Shown here piece by piece: positions 1 to 6,326 of a stretch of DNA of 11,110 nucleotides. Every line of letters starts with the position of its first letter. Position 1 is the first letter of the stretch. The notes under the pieces were generated by a model. It did no database searches. It had not been told where the DNA came from and saw only the letters and a list, made by a program, of their open reading frames with translations. Origin of the DNA: Flavobacteriales bacterium (GTDB taxonomy: Bacteria > Bacteroidota > Bacteroidia > Flavobacteriales_D > Crocinitomicaceae); NCBI GenBank assembly GCA_018665005.1, contig JABJEE010000126.1, forward strand, positions 1 to 11,110. The letters are read 5' to 3'. A program made the translations under genes and the position numbers.

Positions 1-333
1 GGGATAATAGTTGGCATGAACATTAAGTGGCGACATGAAAATGGAAACTTGAATTCTACGATCTTTGAAATATTCAGTCTCTTCAGTCTCTTCTATGACG
101 ACCACTTTTCCATCGGCAGGACACACGATTTCATTTTTCTCATAGCTTTTATTTCTTTTTGGAATCCTAAAGAATTGGATAATTAGAATTAGAATGAGTA
201 GAGTTAGTCCAACAATAATGGAGGCCAATACAGGGAAGTTCTCAAAAAGAAAAAGAACATTTAAAATGATGCTCAAAGCAGCAAGAAAAAGCCCGCCTAA
301 AATAAGTTTAATACCTTCTTTGTGTAATGTCAT
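1..333 (-). CDS. psd: Phosphatidylserine decarboxylase, short form (N-terminal part; gene runs off the left edge)
   Basis: This enzyme decarboxylates phosphatidylserine to phosphatidylethanolamine, the last step of the main route to this membrane lipid, at the inner membrane. Only the first 111 residues are in the window. They show two hydrophobic segments (about residues 9-29 and 32-49), then FFRIPKRN, then the ADGKVVVI segment (its Asp matches the Asp of the family's catalytic Asp-His-Ser triad), then VSIFMSPLNVH, whose His matches the triad His. The LGST-type self-cleavage site that creates the pyruvoyl group lies in the missing C-terminal part. The start is the ATG at 331-333, directly before a natural N-terminus for short-form Psd. 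It follows cdsA by 21 bases on the same strand, so the two are probably co-transcribed. A 9-base tandem duplication (73-90) lies inside the coding region and encodes the ETE-ETE stretch. Identification is firm; completeness of the gene cannot be judged. Confidence 0.92.
   Translation of the reverse strand, partial: MTLHKEGIKLILGGLFLAALSIILNVLFLFENFPVLASIIVGLTLLILILIIQFFRIPKRNKSYEKNEIVCPADGKVVVIEETEETEYFKDRRIQVSIFMSPLNVHANYYP
73..93. repeat. Short tandem repeat inside psd
   Basis: TTCAGTCTC occurs twice in tandem (73-81, 82-90) followed by a further TTC. On the coding strand it encodes Glu-Thr-Glu repeats in a loop before the YFKDRRIQVSIF strand. It keeps frame and probably has no functional effect. 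Confidence 0.6.
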
Positions 334-354
334 TTTATAAAACTTAATTTTCAC

Positions 355-1179
355 CTAAGTAAATACGATATACCAAATATAGAAAAATGGAATGGCAAAA
401 AACATCGCATCGAAGCGATCAAGGATTCCGCCATGTCCCGGCATGATGTTCCCGGTATCTTTTACTTTGTTTTTTCTTTTCAAATAAGATTCATATAGGT
501 CTCCAATAACTGCAGCGGGAGACACTATAATTGCGGCAATGATCCAATAGAAGTCACCTTTGAAAAAATAAAAGTCCACAAGATACCCTACTAAAATGGT
601 AATTAAAAATCCGCCGAAAAATCCTTCCCAGGTCTTATTCGGAGAAATTCTTTCAATAAGTTTGTGTTTGCCAAATAAATTACCACTTATATAGGCAAAT
701 GTGTCATTGGTCCAGACCAATAGAAAAAGCCCGAGGAGTATAGGAAAATTACTCTTGTCTTCGAAATGCATCACCGCGCCTAAAAACAGAGGAACGACAA
801 CGTATATTAGCCCCTTGACCATAAGTAAGGTATTTGAGGCAAATTGTTTTGAGTTATAAATAAATTGGAAAAATCCAATGATAATAATGAGAATGAGAAG
901 GTGAATACCAGAATGTAAGAATCGATTATTCTCAGACGCTAATAAATTAAACCAAGGATAAATCAAAACGATGAAACCGATTACCCCGATAAGGGAGCTA
1001 AGCAAAACAGGGTAATTAAACTTCTCTTTTGAAGAGAATAAAAGATGAAACTCGTAGAGACCAATACCTGAAATTAAGCCAAATAGAGCGATTAATAATC
1101 CTTTATCTCCAAGAAGACAAAAAACAACAAGCGAAACAAAAAGGATTCCGCTGATACTACGCGTCAGGAGTGTCTTCAT
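355..1179 (-). CDS. cdsA: Phosphatidate cytidylyltransferase (CDP-diacylglycerol synthase)
   Basis: CdsA condenses CTP with phosphatidic acid to give CDP-diacylglycerol, the precursor of all bacterial glycerophospholipids, in the inner membrane. The 274-residue protein is almost entirely hydrophobic, with about seven or eight membrane segments. The family signature is intact at residues 231-257: SYLKRKNKVKD, then PGHGGILDRFD, which holds the acidic residues that bind metal and substrate. Upstream, residues 178-190 (RISPNKTWEGFFG) form the other conserved cytoplasmic loop. Length is normal for the family. Its first 23 bases overlap the end of the upstream DUF2007-like gene, which suggests translational coupling, and psd follows 21 bases later. 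The phosphatidylserine synthase needed between CdsA and Psd is not in the window; it may lie beyond the left edge (inference). Confidence 0.96.
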   Translation of the reverse strand: MKTLLTRSISGILFVSLVVFCLLGDKGLLIALFGLISGIGLYEFHLLFSSKEKFNYPVLLSSLIGVIGFIVLIYPWFNLLASENNRFLHSGIHLLILIIIIGFFQFIYNSKQFASNTLLMVKGLIYVVVPLFLGAVMHFEDKSNFPILLGLFLLVWTNDTFAYISGNLFGKHKLIERISPNKTWEGFFGGFLITILVGYLVDFYFFKGDFYWIIAAIIVSPAAVIGDLYESYLKRKNKVKDTGNIMPGHGGILDRFDAMFFAIPFFYIWYIVFT

Positions 1180-1369
1180 GATTTTCTATGAGGTCAATTG
1201 CCTTTTGTTTATCTTCCTCCAAAACATAAATTTCAAATTTGCCAAAGGCATTATACATGGAGTCCATAGTGCTATTTATTTGAAAAGGAACTTCATTCAT
1301 AGACAATATGGATTGACAAAGCTGAAAATACATGCGATCTGTTGTATTGAGAATAAGTGCTTTATTCAT
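1157..1369 (-). CDS. Small DUF2007-like protein (putative signal-transducing protein)
   Basis: This 70-residue cytoplasmic protein has no signal peptide or membrane segment. Its pattern fits the DUF2007 fold: an N-terminal strand, a helix (about 12-25), a short segment with PFQINST, then FEIYVLEEDKQKAIDLIEN, which matches the usual 'V-x-E-E-D-x-x-x-A-x-x-L' ending of that family. The molecular function of the family is unknown. The gene is squeezed between ftsH and cdsA. Its ATG lies inside the last codons of ftsH (8-base overlap, in GATGAATAA) and its end overlaps the start of cdsA by 23 bases. Such double overlap supports a real gene translated together with its neighbours. The family assignment rests on pattern recall and is moderate; that it is a gene is likely. 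Confidence 0.72.
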   Translation of the reverse strand: MNKALILNTTDRMYFQLCQSILSMNEVPFQINSTMDSMYNAFGKFEIYVLEEDKQKAIDLIENHEDTPDA

Positions 1370-3455
1370 CAGTACCTTCCTTTTCTTCCTTTACTCCTTT
1401 GGGTTTGAATTCTGGAGGGTTTTTCAAATCTTCCTCTTTGGAAATTATTGGTTTCGATTCCTCAGCTGTTTTCGAAGATTCTATTTTCACTTCTGATTCT
1501 TCTTCTTCAGTTTCAGTAATTTTTTCTTCAAGCTCTTCTTTCTTATCCCACTTTCTTTGCCCAAATATCGCTACCAGGTCTTCTTTAAATATGACCTCGG
1601 AAGATAAAAGTTTTTCCGCCAATTCCGTTAATTTATCTTTGTTTTCAGCAAGTAAATTTAATGCTCTTTGGTATTGAGACTCGATCATTTTACTCACCTC
1701 TTCATCTATTATTCGAGCTCGGTCATCAGAATAAGGCTTGGTGAACATGTCTTGACCTCTAGAATCGTAATAAGAAATATTCCCTATTTTATCGTTGAGT
1801 CCATATATAGAAACCATTGCATAGGCTTGTTTGGTTACTTTCTCCAAATCACTTAGAGCACCTGTACTGATCTTATTGAAAATAAGTTGCTCTGCAGCCC
1901 TTCCTCCTAAAGCGGAGCACATTTCATCTAAAATCTGTTCAGTTGTCGTAATACTTCGTTCTTCTGGTAAATACCATGCAGCACCCAAGGATTGTCCCCT
2001 TGGCACTATGGTTACTTTTACTAAAGGATGCGCATGTTCCAACAACCAAGAGATGGTTGCATGACCAGCTTCGTGAAAGGCAATGGCCTTTTTCTCGCTA
2101 GGTGTAATAATCTTATTCTTTTTTTCTAAACCGCCAATAATTCTATCGACCGCGTCCAAGAAGTCTTGCTTTTCAACTTTTTTCTTGTCTTTTCTTGCGG
2201 CAATAAGTGCCGCTTCATTACAAAGGTTGGCAATATCTGCACCCGAAAATCCAGGAGTTTGTTTAGCCAAGAAACTCACATCAAGATTCTTCTCGAGTTT
2301 TAAAGGTTTTAAATGCACTTCGAAAATCTCTTGTCTTTCGTTTAAGTCAGGCATGTCAACATAAATCTGACGGTCAAATCTACCCGCTCTCATTAAGGCG
2401 CCGTCTAAAACATCCGCCCTATTCGTTGCTGCTAAAATTATAACACCTGAGTTTGTGCCAAATCCATCCATCTCCGTTAGAAGCTGATTTAGTGTATTCT
2501 CTCGTTCGTCGTTTGAATTGAATCCGTTATTCTTCCCACGAGCTCTACCAATAGCATCTATTTCATCAATAAATATGATGGCAGGTGATTTCTCCTTTGC
2601 TTGTTTGAAAAGGTCTCTTACACGAGAAGCACCAACACCCACGAACATCTCAACAAAATCGGAACCTGATAATGAAAAGAAAGGCACCTTAGCTTCACCG
2701 GCTACAGCCTTGGCCAGAAGCGTTTTTCCTGTCCCTGGAGGGCCCACAAGGAGTGCTCCTTTCGGTATCTTTGCTCCCAGCTCAGTGTATTTAGATGGGT
2801 TTTTTAAAAATTCGACAATTTCAACAATCTCTTCTTTTGCGCCTTCTAAACCGGCTACATCAGAAAAAGTAACATTGGTCGTTTTACCATTCTCATACAA
2901 TTTGGCTTTTGATTTTCCAATATTGAAAATTTGACCACTACCACCACCAGCTCCACCAGACATTCTTCTCATTACAAAGATCCAAATGGCAATAATAATT
3001 ACAAATGGAAGCAGATAGCTTAGGATTGTTCCAAAATAGTCTGTGCGTTTATCATACTTTACTTTTATTTTTTGTTTTTCTAAGTTTTCAGCAAGAAGGG
3101 TAGGGTCTAGATCTTCAATTACAAATAAAATTTTTGTTTTATCTTTTTCTTCAGAGGCTTTGATGGCCTTTTTCATGTCTGCAAACTGAGCATCCTTTGA
3201 ATTCAAAACAGAATCAATGCCCGCCTTATTCAATTGAAATTCTGCATAAGGTGAGCTTTCCCTATTCACAATTGTGACTTGTCTTACACCACTTTCAGCG
3301 GAATCCGTTTTGGTGATGTCTGCAATCGTCTCCAATTGGGTTGTTTCAACATTGGTTTGCTCGGTCTGCCCCATATATAGTTGAAAAGCGATGAGTCCCA
3401 CCCCGAGAAGAGCATATACCCAGTATATAGAGAAATTATTTTTTTTCTTTGCCAT
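1362..3455 (-). CDS. ftsH: ATP-dependent zinc metalloprotease FtsH
   Basis: FtsH is a membrane-anchored hexameric AAA+ protease that extracts and degrades misfolded membrane proteins and some regulatory proteins. The 697-residue protein shows, in order: membrane segment 1 (about 11-28), an extracytoplasmic domain (about 30-140), membrane segment 2 (about 143-162), a glycine-rich linker (166-174), Walker A GPPGTGKT (238-245), the pore-loop FVG (271-273), Walker B IIFIDEID (293-300), and the second region of homology with GRFDR (358-362, arginine fingers R359 and R362). The zinc site is HEAGH (461-465), and D536 in GALSDLEKVT is the likely third ligand. The last 60 residues form a Glu/Lys-rich, probably disordered tail. 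All catalytic residues are present. The start MAKKKNNF lies just before segment 1. It follows rsfS by 10 bases and overlaps the DUF2007-like gene, so it is probably part of one operon with the lipid genes. Confidence 0.98.
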   Translation of the reverse strand: MAKKKNNFSIYWVYALLGVGLIAFQLYMGQTEQTNVETTQLETIADITKTDSAESGVRQVTIVNRESSPYAEFQLNKAGIDSVLNSKDAQFADMKKAIKASEEKDKTKILFVIEDLDPTLLAENLEKQKIKVKYDKRTDYFGTILSYLLPFVIIIAIWIFVMRRMSGGAGGGSGQIFNIGKSKAKLYENGKTTNVTFSDVAGLEGAKEEIVEIVEFLKNPSKYTELGAKIPKGALLVGPPGTGKTLLAKAVAGEAKVPFFSLSGSDFVEMFVGVGASRVRDLFKQAKEKSPAIIFIDEIDAIGRARGKNNGFNSNDERENTLNQLLTEMDGFGTNSGVIILAATNRADVLDGALMRAGRFDRQIYVDMPDLNERQEIFEVHLKPLKLEKNLDVSFLAKQTPGFSGADIANLCNEAALIAARKDKKKVEKQDFLDAVDRIIGGLEKKNKIITPSEKKAIAFHEAGHATISWLLEHAHPLVKVTIVPRGQSLGAAWYLPEERSITTTEQILDEMCSALGGRAAEQLIFNKISTGALSDLEKVTKQAYAMVSIYGLNDKIGNISYYDSRGQDMFTKPYSDDRARIIDEEVSKMIESQYQRALNLLAENKDKLTELAEKLLSSEVIFKEDLVAIFGQRKWDKKEELEEKITETEEEESEVKIESSKTAEESKPIISKEEDLKNPPEFKPKGVKEEKEGTDE

Positions 3456-3465
3456 TGTTTATTTT

Positions 3466-3837
3466 TTAAGAAAGGATATTTGTTCTGTCTGCATCTGACC
3501 AAAGTTCTTCAATATCGTAAAAGCCACGCGAATCTTTGTAAAACACATGTCCTACGACATTGATGTAGTCTAACAAAATCCAATCGCTATTTGTTTTACC
3601 TTCTATGTGCCATGGTTTTTCTTGGATTGATTTTCGTACGAATCTCGTTACTGAATTTGAAATTCCGTCAACATGAGTAGTTGAATCACCTGAGCATAAC
3701 ACAAAATAATCACAAACTGCACTTTCAAGGTTTCTGAGATCTAATACCACGATGTCATTCGCCTTATTCTCTTTCATTCCTTCTACTATCGCCTCGCAAA
3801 GCTGGGTAGATTCAGAATTTGTTTTTTTTTCAATCAT
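3466..3837 (-). CDS. rsfS: Ribosomal silencing factor RsfS (Iojap/RsfA family)
   Basis: RsfS binds protein L14 on the large ribosomal subunit and blocks subunit joining, lowering translation in poor growth conditions. The 123-residue protein spans the normal family length. Typical motifs are IVVLDLRNLESAVCDYFVLCSG (residues 29-50), then GKTNSDWILLDYINVVGHVFY (80-100) and RGFYDIEELWSDAD (104-117). It is the first gene of the leftward cluster. It is divergent from birA across 54 bases that contain a -7 promoter box for each direction. The ATG at 3835-3837 sits only about 15 bases downstream of its box, so the untranslated leader should be very short and no Shine-Dalgarno sequence is visible. 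In many bacteria rsfS sits beside nadD; here it leads into ftsH instead. Confidence 0.95.
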   Translation of the reverse strand: MIEKKTNSESTQLCEAIVEGMKENKANDIVVLDLRNLESAVCDYFVLCSGDSTTHVDGISNSVTRFVRKSIQEKPWHIEGKTNSDWILLDYINVVGHVFYKDSRGFYDIEELWSDADRTNILS

Positions 3838-3851
3838 ATTTTACTGTAATA

Positions 3852-3859
3852 CAAAGCTA
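3852..3859 (-). promoter_or_regulatory. Probable promoter -7 box of the rsfS-ftsH-cdsA-psd cluster
   Basis: On the minus strand this reads TAGCTTTG, a full match to the Bacteroidota -7 consensus TAnnTTTG, 14 bases before the rsfS ATG. No TTG -33 element is seen at the usual spacing, so the call rests on the box and its position. Confidence 0.55.
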
Positions 3860-3865
3860 ACTGAT

Positions 3866-3873
3866 TAATTTTG
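3866..3873 (+). promoter_or_regulatory. Probable promoter -7 box of birA
   Basis: The sequence TAATTTTG fully matches TAnnTTTG and ends 18 bases before the birA ATG. It lies only 6 bases from the oppositely oriented rsfS box, so polymerase binding at one would occlude the other. No clear -33 TTG is present. Confidence 0.55.
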
Positions 3874-3891
3874 ATTTTGAAACGAAAATAA

Positions 3892-4635
3892 ATGAAGTAT
3901 TACAACTCAAAAATTGGTGCTCAAAAATTCATCTTATCAGACGTGGATTCAACCAACAATTTTGCTGCCAAACTGATTAATGACGGTTTAGGAGGACACG
4001 GGTCGGTAATTATGGCAGAAAACCAGACGAATGGCAGAGGTCAGCAAGGTTCATTATGGCAGTCTAATTCAAAATTGAATTTGCTTGTTTCGTTGATTTT
4101 ATCTTCAACAGAATTGTCTAAAGTCAATCCAATTCATATTAATTGGTATATTTCGGTATGTATTATTGATTTTTTAAAGAGCAAGAAAATCAGTGCTCAA
4201 GTCAAGTGGCCAAATGATATAATAGCAGATTCATTGAAAATTTCAGGAATCTTGATAGAAAATAAGTTTGCAGGATCAAAACTAAAAAGTTCAGTTGTAG
4301 GAGTTGGAATAAATGTAAGTCAATTAACATTTAACGGATTATCAGCGACGAGCATGAAATTACAGACAGGTGAAAATTATTCTATTGATGCATTATTGGA
4401 TGACTTCATATTTCACTTAAATACAAACGAATATCGTATTTATTTAGGGCAAGATGAAGTGTTAAAAGACAGGTATTTGAGTTCTCTTTTTGGATTGAAC
4501 GAAGAACGTGTGTTTTCAAGTAAGTCCAAGGCTTTTAGAGGGAAAATTGTTGGGGTAGATGATGCAGGGAGGTTACTAGTGGAATCGAATGGAGATGTCT
4601 TGTGTTTCCAAAACAAGGAGGTGCAATTTTTATAA
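3892..4635 (+). CDS. birA: Biotin--[acetyl-CoA-carboxylase] ligase, monofunctional
   Basis: The enzyme makes biotinyl-AMP and attaches biotin to a lysine of carboxyl carrier proteins such as that of acetyl-CoA carboxylase. The 247-residue protein has the catalytic-domain landmarks: DSTN (19-22), the biotinyl-AMP loop NGRGQQGSLW (47-56; the usual form is GRGRxGRxW), KWPNDI (105-110) and KISGILIEN (116-124, catalytic Lys at or near 116). A small C-terminal SH3-like domain follows (about 205-247). It lacks the N-terminal helix-turn-helix of the E. coli protein, so it should act only as a ligase and not as a biotin repressor. It stands alone on its strand, divergent from rsfS. Its stop codon abuts and its coding end overlaps by 6 bases the end of the convergent SRPBCC gene. 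Confidence 0.95.
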   Translation: MKYYNSKIGAQKFILSDVDSTNNFAAKLINDGLGGHGSVIMAENQTNGRGQQGSLWQSNSKLNLLVSLILSSTELSKVNPIHINWYISVCIIDFLKSKKISAQVKWPNDIIADSLKISGILIENKFAGSKLKSSVVGVGINVSQLTFNGLSATSMKLQTGENYSIDALLDDFIFHLNTNEYRIYLGQDEVLKDRYLSSLFGLNEERVFSSKSKAFRGKIVGVDDAGRLLVESNGDVLCFQNKEVQFL

Positions 4636-5028
4636 AAACTGTTTGCTTAATTTGTGTGACATGTAGTTGAAAAGATTCAATAAAGGTTTTTCAACCATCA
4701 TTTTTAGAAAAGCGTTGACTTCACCATCAAATTCAATATAACCTTCTGTTACTTCTTCTTCAAGTTGATTTAAATGTACCGTAAGTTTAAAGGGAAATGG
4801 GGATTTTTCACCAGATTTCAGAAATATTTTCCCATCTTCTTTACCATTTTGAATTAATGAAATGGTGATTCCGCCTTGCACTTTAAATGAACATGAATCG
4901 TTGTCAGATTTGAAGTTTGATACTTTGTCCATAGGCAATAGGAACTCATAATTGTTAGAATCTATAAGAAACGATTCAATTTCTTTTACGTTTGAAGTAA
5001 CGCTTATTTTCTCTCCTGTTAGTATCAT
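4630..5028 (-). CDS. SRPBCC (START-like) family protein of unknown role
   Basis: This 132-residue soluble protein has no signal peptide. It looks like a small SRPBCC/START-fold domain: an N-terminal strand (GEKISVTSN), a short helical part (about 14-32, including FLIDSNNYEFLLP), a run of strands (about 35-108) and a long C-terminal amphipathic helix (about 108-131). The fold usually encloses a hydrophobic ligand, but the ligand here is unknown. It follows pyrE by 2 bases, so the two are surely co-transcribed, although no link to pyrimidine synthesis is known to me. I recall similar proteins beside pyrE in other Bacteroidota, which would argue for a conserved role. The family call is reasonably sure from pattern; the function is not known. 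Confidence 0.8.
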   Translation of the reverse strand: MILTGEKISVTSNVKEIESFLIDSNNYEFLLPMDKVSNFKSDNDSCSFKVQGGITISLIQNGKEDGKIFLKSGEKSPFPFKLTVHLNQLEEEVTEGYIEFDGEVNAFLKMMVEKPLLNLFNYMSHKLSKQFL

Positions 5029-5030
5029 AA

Positions 5031-5672
5031 TTATTTAAGCCATTTTTCGGGGTTCATTCTCCATTCACGAAGCAAGGTAAGTTGTTTTTTCTCAATATAT
5101 TTTGATGAAAGTGCTTCCTCAAGTAAAGTGGTGTAGTCAGTTAGTGTTGAGTATGCACACTCAGATTCATTAAAATTAGCTTCCGCTTTTTCAAATCCAT
5201 ATGTAAAAATAGCGGTTAAACCCTTGACGACTATACCAGCTTCTCTCAATGAATCAACAGCTTTTAAGCTACTTCCACCTGTAGAAATTAAATCTTCAAT
5301 GACGACTGCTTGTTGCCCAGCTTCATAAGCACCTTCAATCAGGTTTTGACGTCCATGACCTTTGGCAGCACTTCTTACATAAACAAAAGGTAAGCCAAGC
5401 TCTTGTGCAACGAGAACTCCAAGTGCGATTGCTCCTGTTGCCACTCCAACAATAATATCAGGCTTACCAAAGCTTTCCACAACAGCTTCGGACATCATTT
5501 GTCGAATGTGCGTTCGGACAGATGGATGCGATAGGGTAATACGATTATCACAATAAATCGGTGACTTTATTCCAGATGCCCATGTAAACGGATTATCTGG
5601 TTGTAATTTAACGGCTTTAACCTGCAAGAGTAGTTCTGCAATCTTTAAGGCCCTATCTTTGTCATTAATCAT
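5031..5672 (-). CDS. pyrE: Orotate phosphoribosyltransferase
   Basis: PyrE joins orotate to PRPP to make orotidine 5'-phosphate, the fifth step of de novo pyrimidine synthesis, in the cytoplasm. The 213-residue protein is of standard length. It contains FTWASGIKSPIYCDNR (29-44, orotate site), VGVATGAIALG (75-85), the flexible catalytic loop VRSAAKGHGRQN (99-110, with K104 and H106) and the PRPP-binding motif VVIEDLISTGGSS (123-135). The ATG at 5670-5672 gives the typical N-terminus, with KDRALKIAELLLQ soon after it. This start codon physically overlaps the ATG of the divergent Nudix gene, so the pyrE promoter must lie within the Nudix coding sequence. An SRPBCC gene follows after 2 bases. Confidence 0.97.
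   Translation of the reverse strand: MINDKDRALKIAELLLQVKAVKLQPDNPFTWASGIKSPIYCDNRITLSHPSVRTHIRQMMSEAVVESFGKPDIIVGVATGAIALGVLVAQELGLPFVYVRSAAKGHGRQNLIEGAYEAGQQAVVIEDLISTGGSSLKAVDSLREAGIVVKGLTAIFTYGFEKAEANFNESECAYSTLTDYTTLLEEALSSKYIEKKQLTLLREWRMNPEKWLK
5654..5661 (+). promoter_or_regulatory. Probable promoter -7 box of the Nudix gene, inside pyrE
   Basis: TATCTTTG fully matches TAnnTTTG and ends 9 bases before the ATG at 5671, within the first codons of pyrE on the other strand. If used, the transcript would begin only a few bases before the ATG. No -33 TTG was found at normal spacing. Confidence 0.45.
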
Positions 5673-6270
5673 GAGGCAAAAATATAAAGTTTTTACTGAT
5701 AAAGGTGTGATTCACATCAACGAATCTTCAAAAAAAAACATTCCCATTGTAGATGTTGAGATTATCGAAAATTATCAGGCATTCTGCGAACTTATCGCAA
5801 AAGAAAATATTCAGATAGTCTCGAATGACATTGAAGTTAAATTCAATGATTTGTTTTGCAATTTTCAGCGAATTGAAGCTGCTGGAGGAGTGGTGCTGAA
5901 TGACGATAAGGTTTTAATGATCAAGCGATTTGGTTTTTGGGATTTCCCTAAGGGTAAACGAGAAGAAGGGGAAGAGGTGGATTTATGTGCAATTCGTGAA
6001 GTTCAAGAGGAGTGTGGCATAACAGATGATTTACAAATAGTTAAGAAACTTGAATCAACCTATCATGTATATCAATACAAGGGGGTTAGCATTTTAAAAA
6101 AAACGCATTGGTTTCATATGAATACCTCATTTTCAAAGAAACTAATTCCACAGATTGAGGAGGATATTACTGAATGCTCTTGGATTCATATGGGGCAATT
6201 AGAGTCTTATTTGGTTTCAGCTTTTCCATTAATTCGTTCTTTGTCGAGGGATTTCATCAATGTTAATTAA
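5671..6270 (+). CDS. Nudix hydrolase with an N-terminal extension
   Basis: Nudix enzymes cleave a nucleoside diphosphate linked to another group; the substrate here cannot be told. With the ATG at 5671 the protein has 199 residues. A TTG 12 bases upstream would add four residues but is less likely. The Nudix box is perfect (GX5EX7REVXEEXGI, residues 95-117: GKREEGEE, then REVQEECGI), preceded by RIEAAGGVVLNDDKVLMIKR (68-86) and WDFPKG. About 65 residues precede the catalytic domain and form a small alpha/beta segment (KYKVFTDKGVIHI near the start) that I do not recognise from other Nudix proteins of known function. The gene is divergent from pyrE with the two ATG codons sharing CATG, which suggests joint evolution and perhaps a nucleotide-related role (inference). 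valS follows after 56 bases with its own promoter. Confidence 0.9.
   Translation: MRQKYKVFTDKGVIHINESSKKNIPIVDVEIIENYQAFCELIAKENIQIVSNDIEVKFNDLFCNFQRIEAAGGVVLNDDKVLMIKRFGFWDFPKGKREEGEEVDLCAIREVQEECGITDDLQIVKKLESTYHVYQYKGVSILKKTHWFHMNTSFSKKLIPQIEEDITECSWIHMGQLESYLVSAFPLIRSLSRDFINVN
5677..5684 (-). promoter_or_regulatory. Possible promoter -7 box of pyrE, inside the Nudix gene
   Basis: On the minus strand this reads TATTTTTG, a match to TAnnTTTG, ending 4 bases before the pyrE ATG. Use of this box would give a leaderless or nearly leaderless pyrE transcript. It is weaker evidence than the other boxes because it sits so close to the start and lacks a -33 TTG. Confidence 0.35.
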
Positions 6271-6282
6271 AGTTTATTATCC

Positions 6283-6310
6283 TTTGTTTTACAAGGAATT
6301 TATACCTTTG
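6283..6310 (+). promoter_or_regulatory. Probable valS promoter
   Basis: A TTTG (6283-6286) and a TACCTTTG box (6303-6310, full match to TAnnTTTG) are separated by 16 bases, slightly shorter than the 17-23 reported for Flavobacterium promoters. The box ends 16 bases before the valS ATG and lies in the 56-base gap after the Nudix gene. Confidence 0.6.
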
Positions 6311-6326
6311 TCGCTAAAAATATTTA

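Noticed and set aside
2518..2934. Open frame opposite ftsH (138 codons, plus strand)
   Set aside because: It lies wholly antisense to the conserved AAA+ region of ftsH, and its protein is low in recognisable features.
5659..5670. TTG start for the Nudix gene
   Set aside because: It would add only four residues and lies inside its own likely -7 box; the ATG at 5671 is a better start.
6281..6296. Imperfect hairpin CCTTTGTTTTACAAGG after the Nudix gene as a terminator
   Set aside because: The stem is short with a bulged T, there is no following T-run, and it overlaps the valS -33 region.
6271..6326. T-box or other riboswitch before valS
   Set aside because: The 56-base gap contains the promoter and a leader of under 20 bases, far too short for a T-box.
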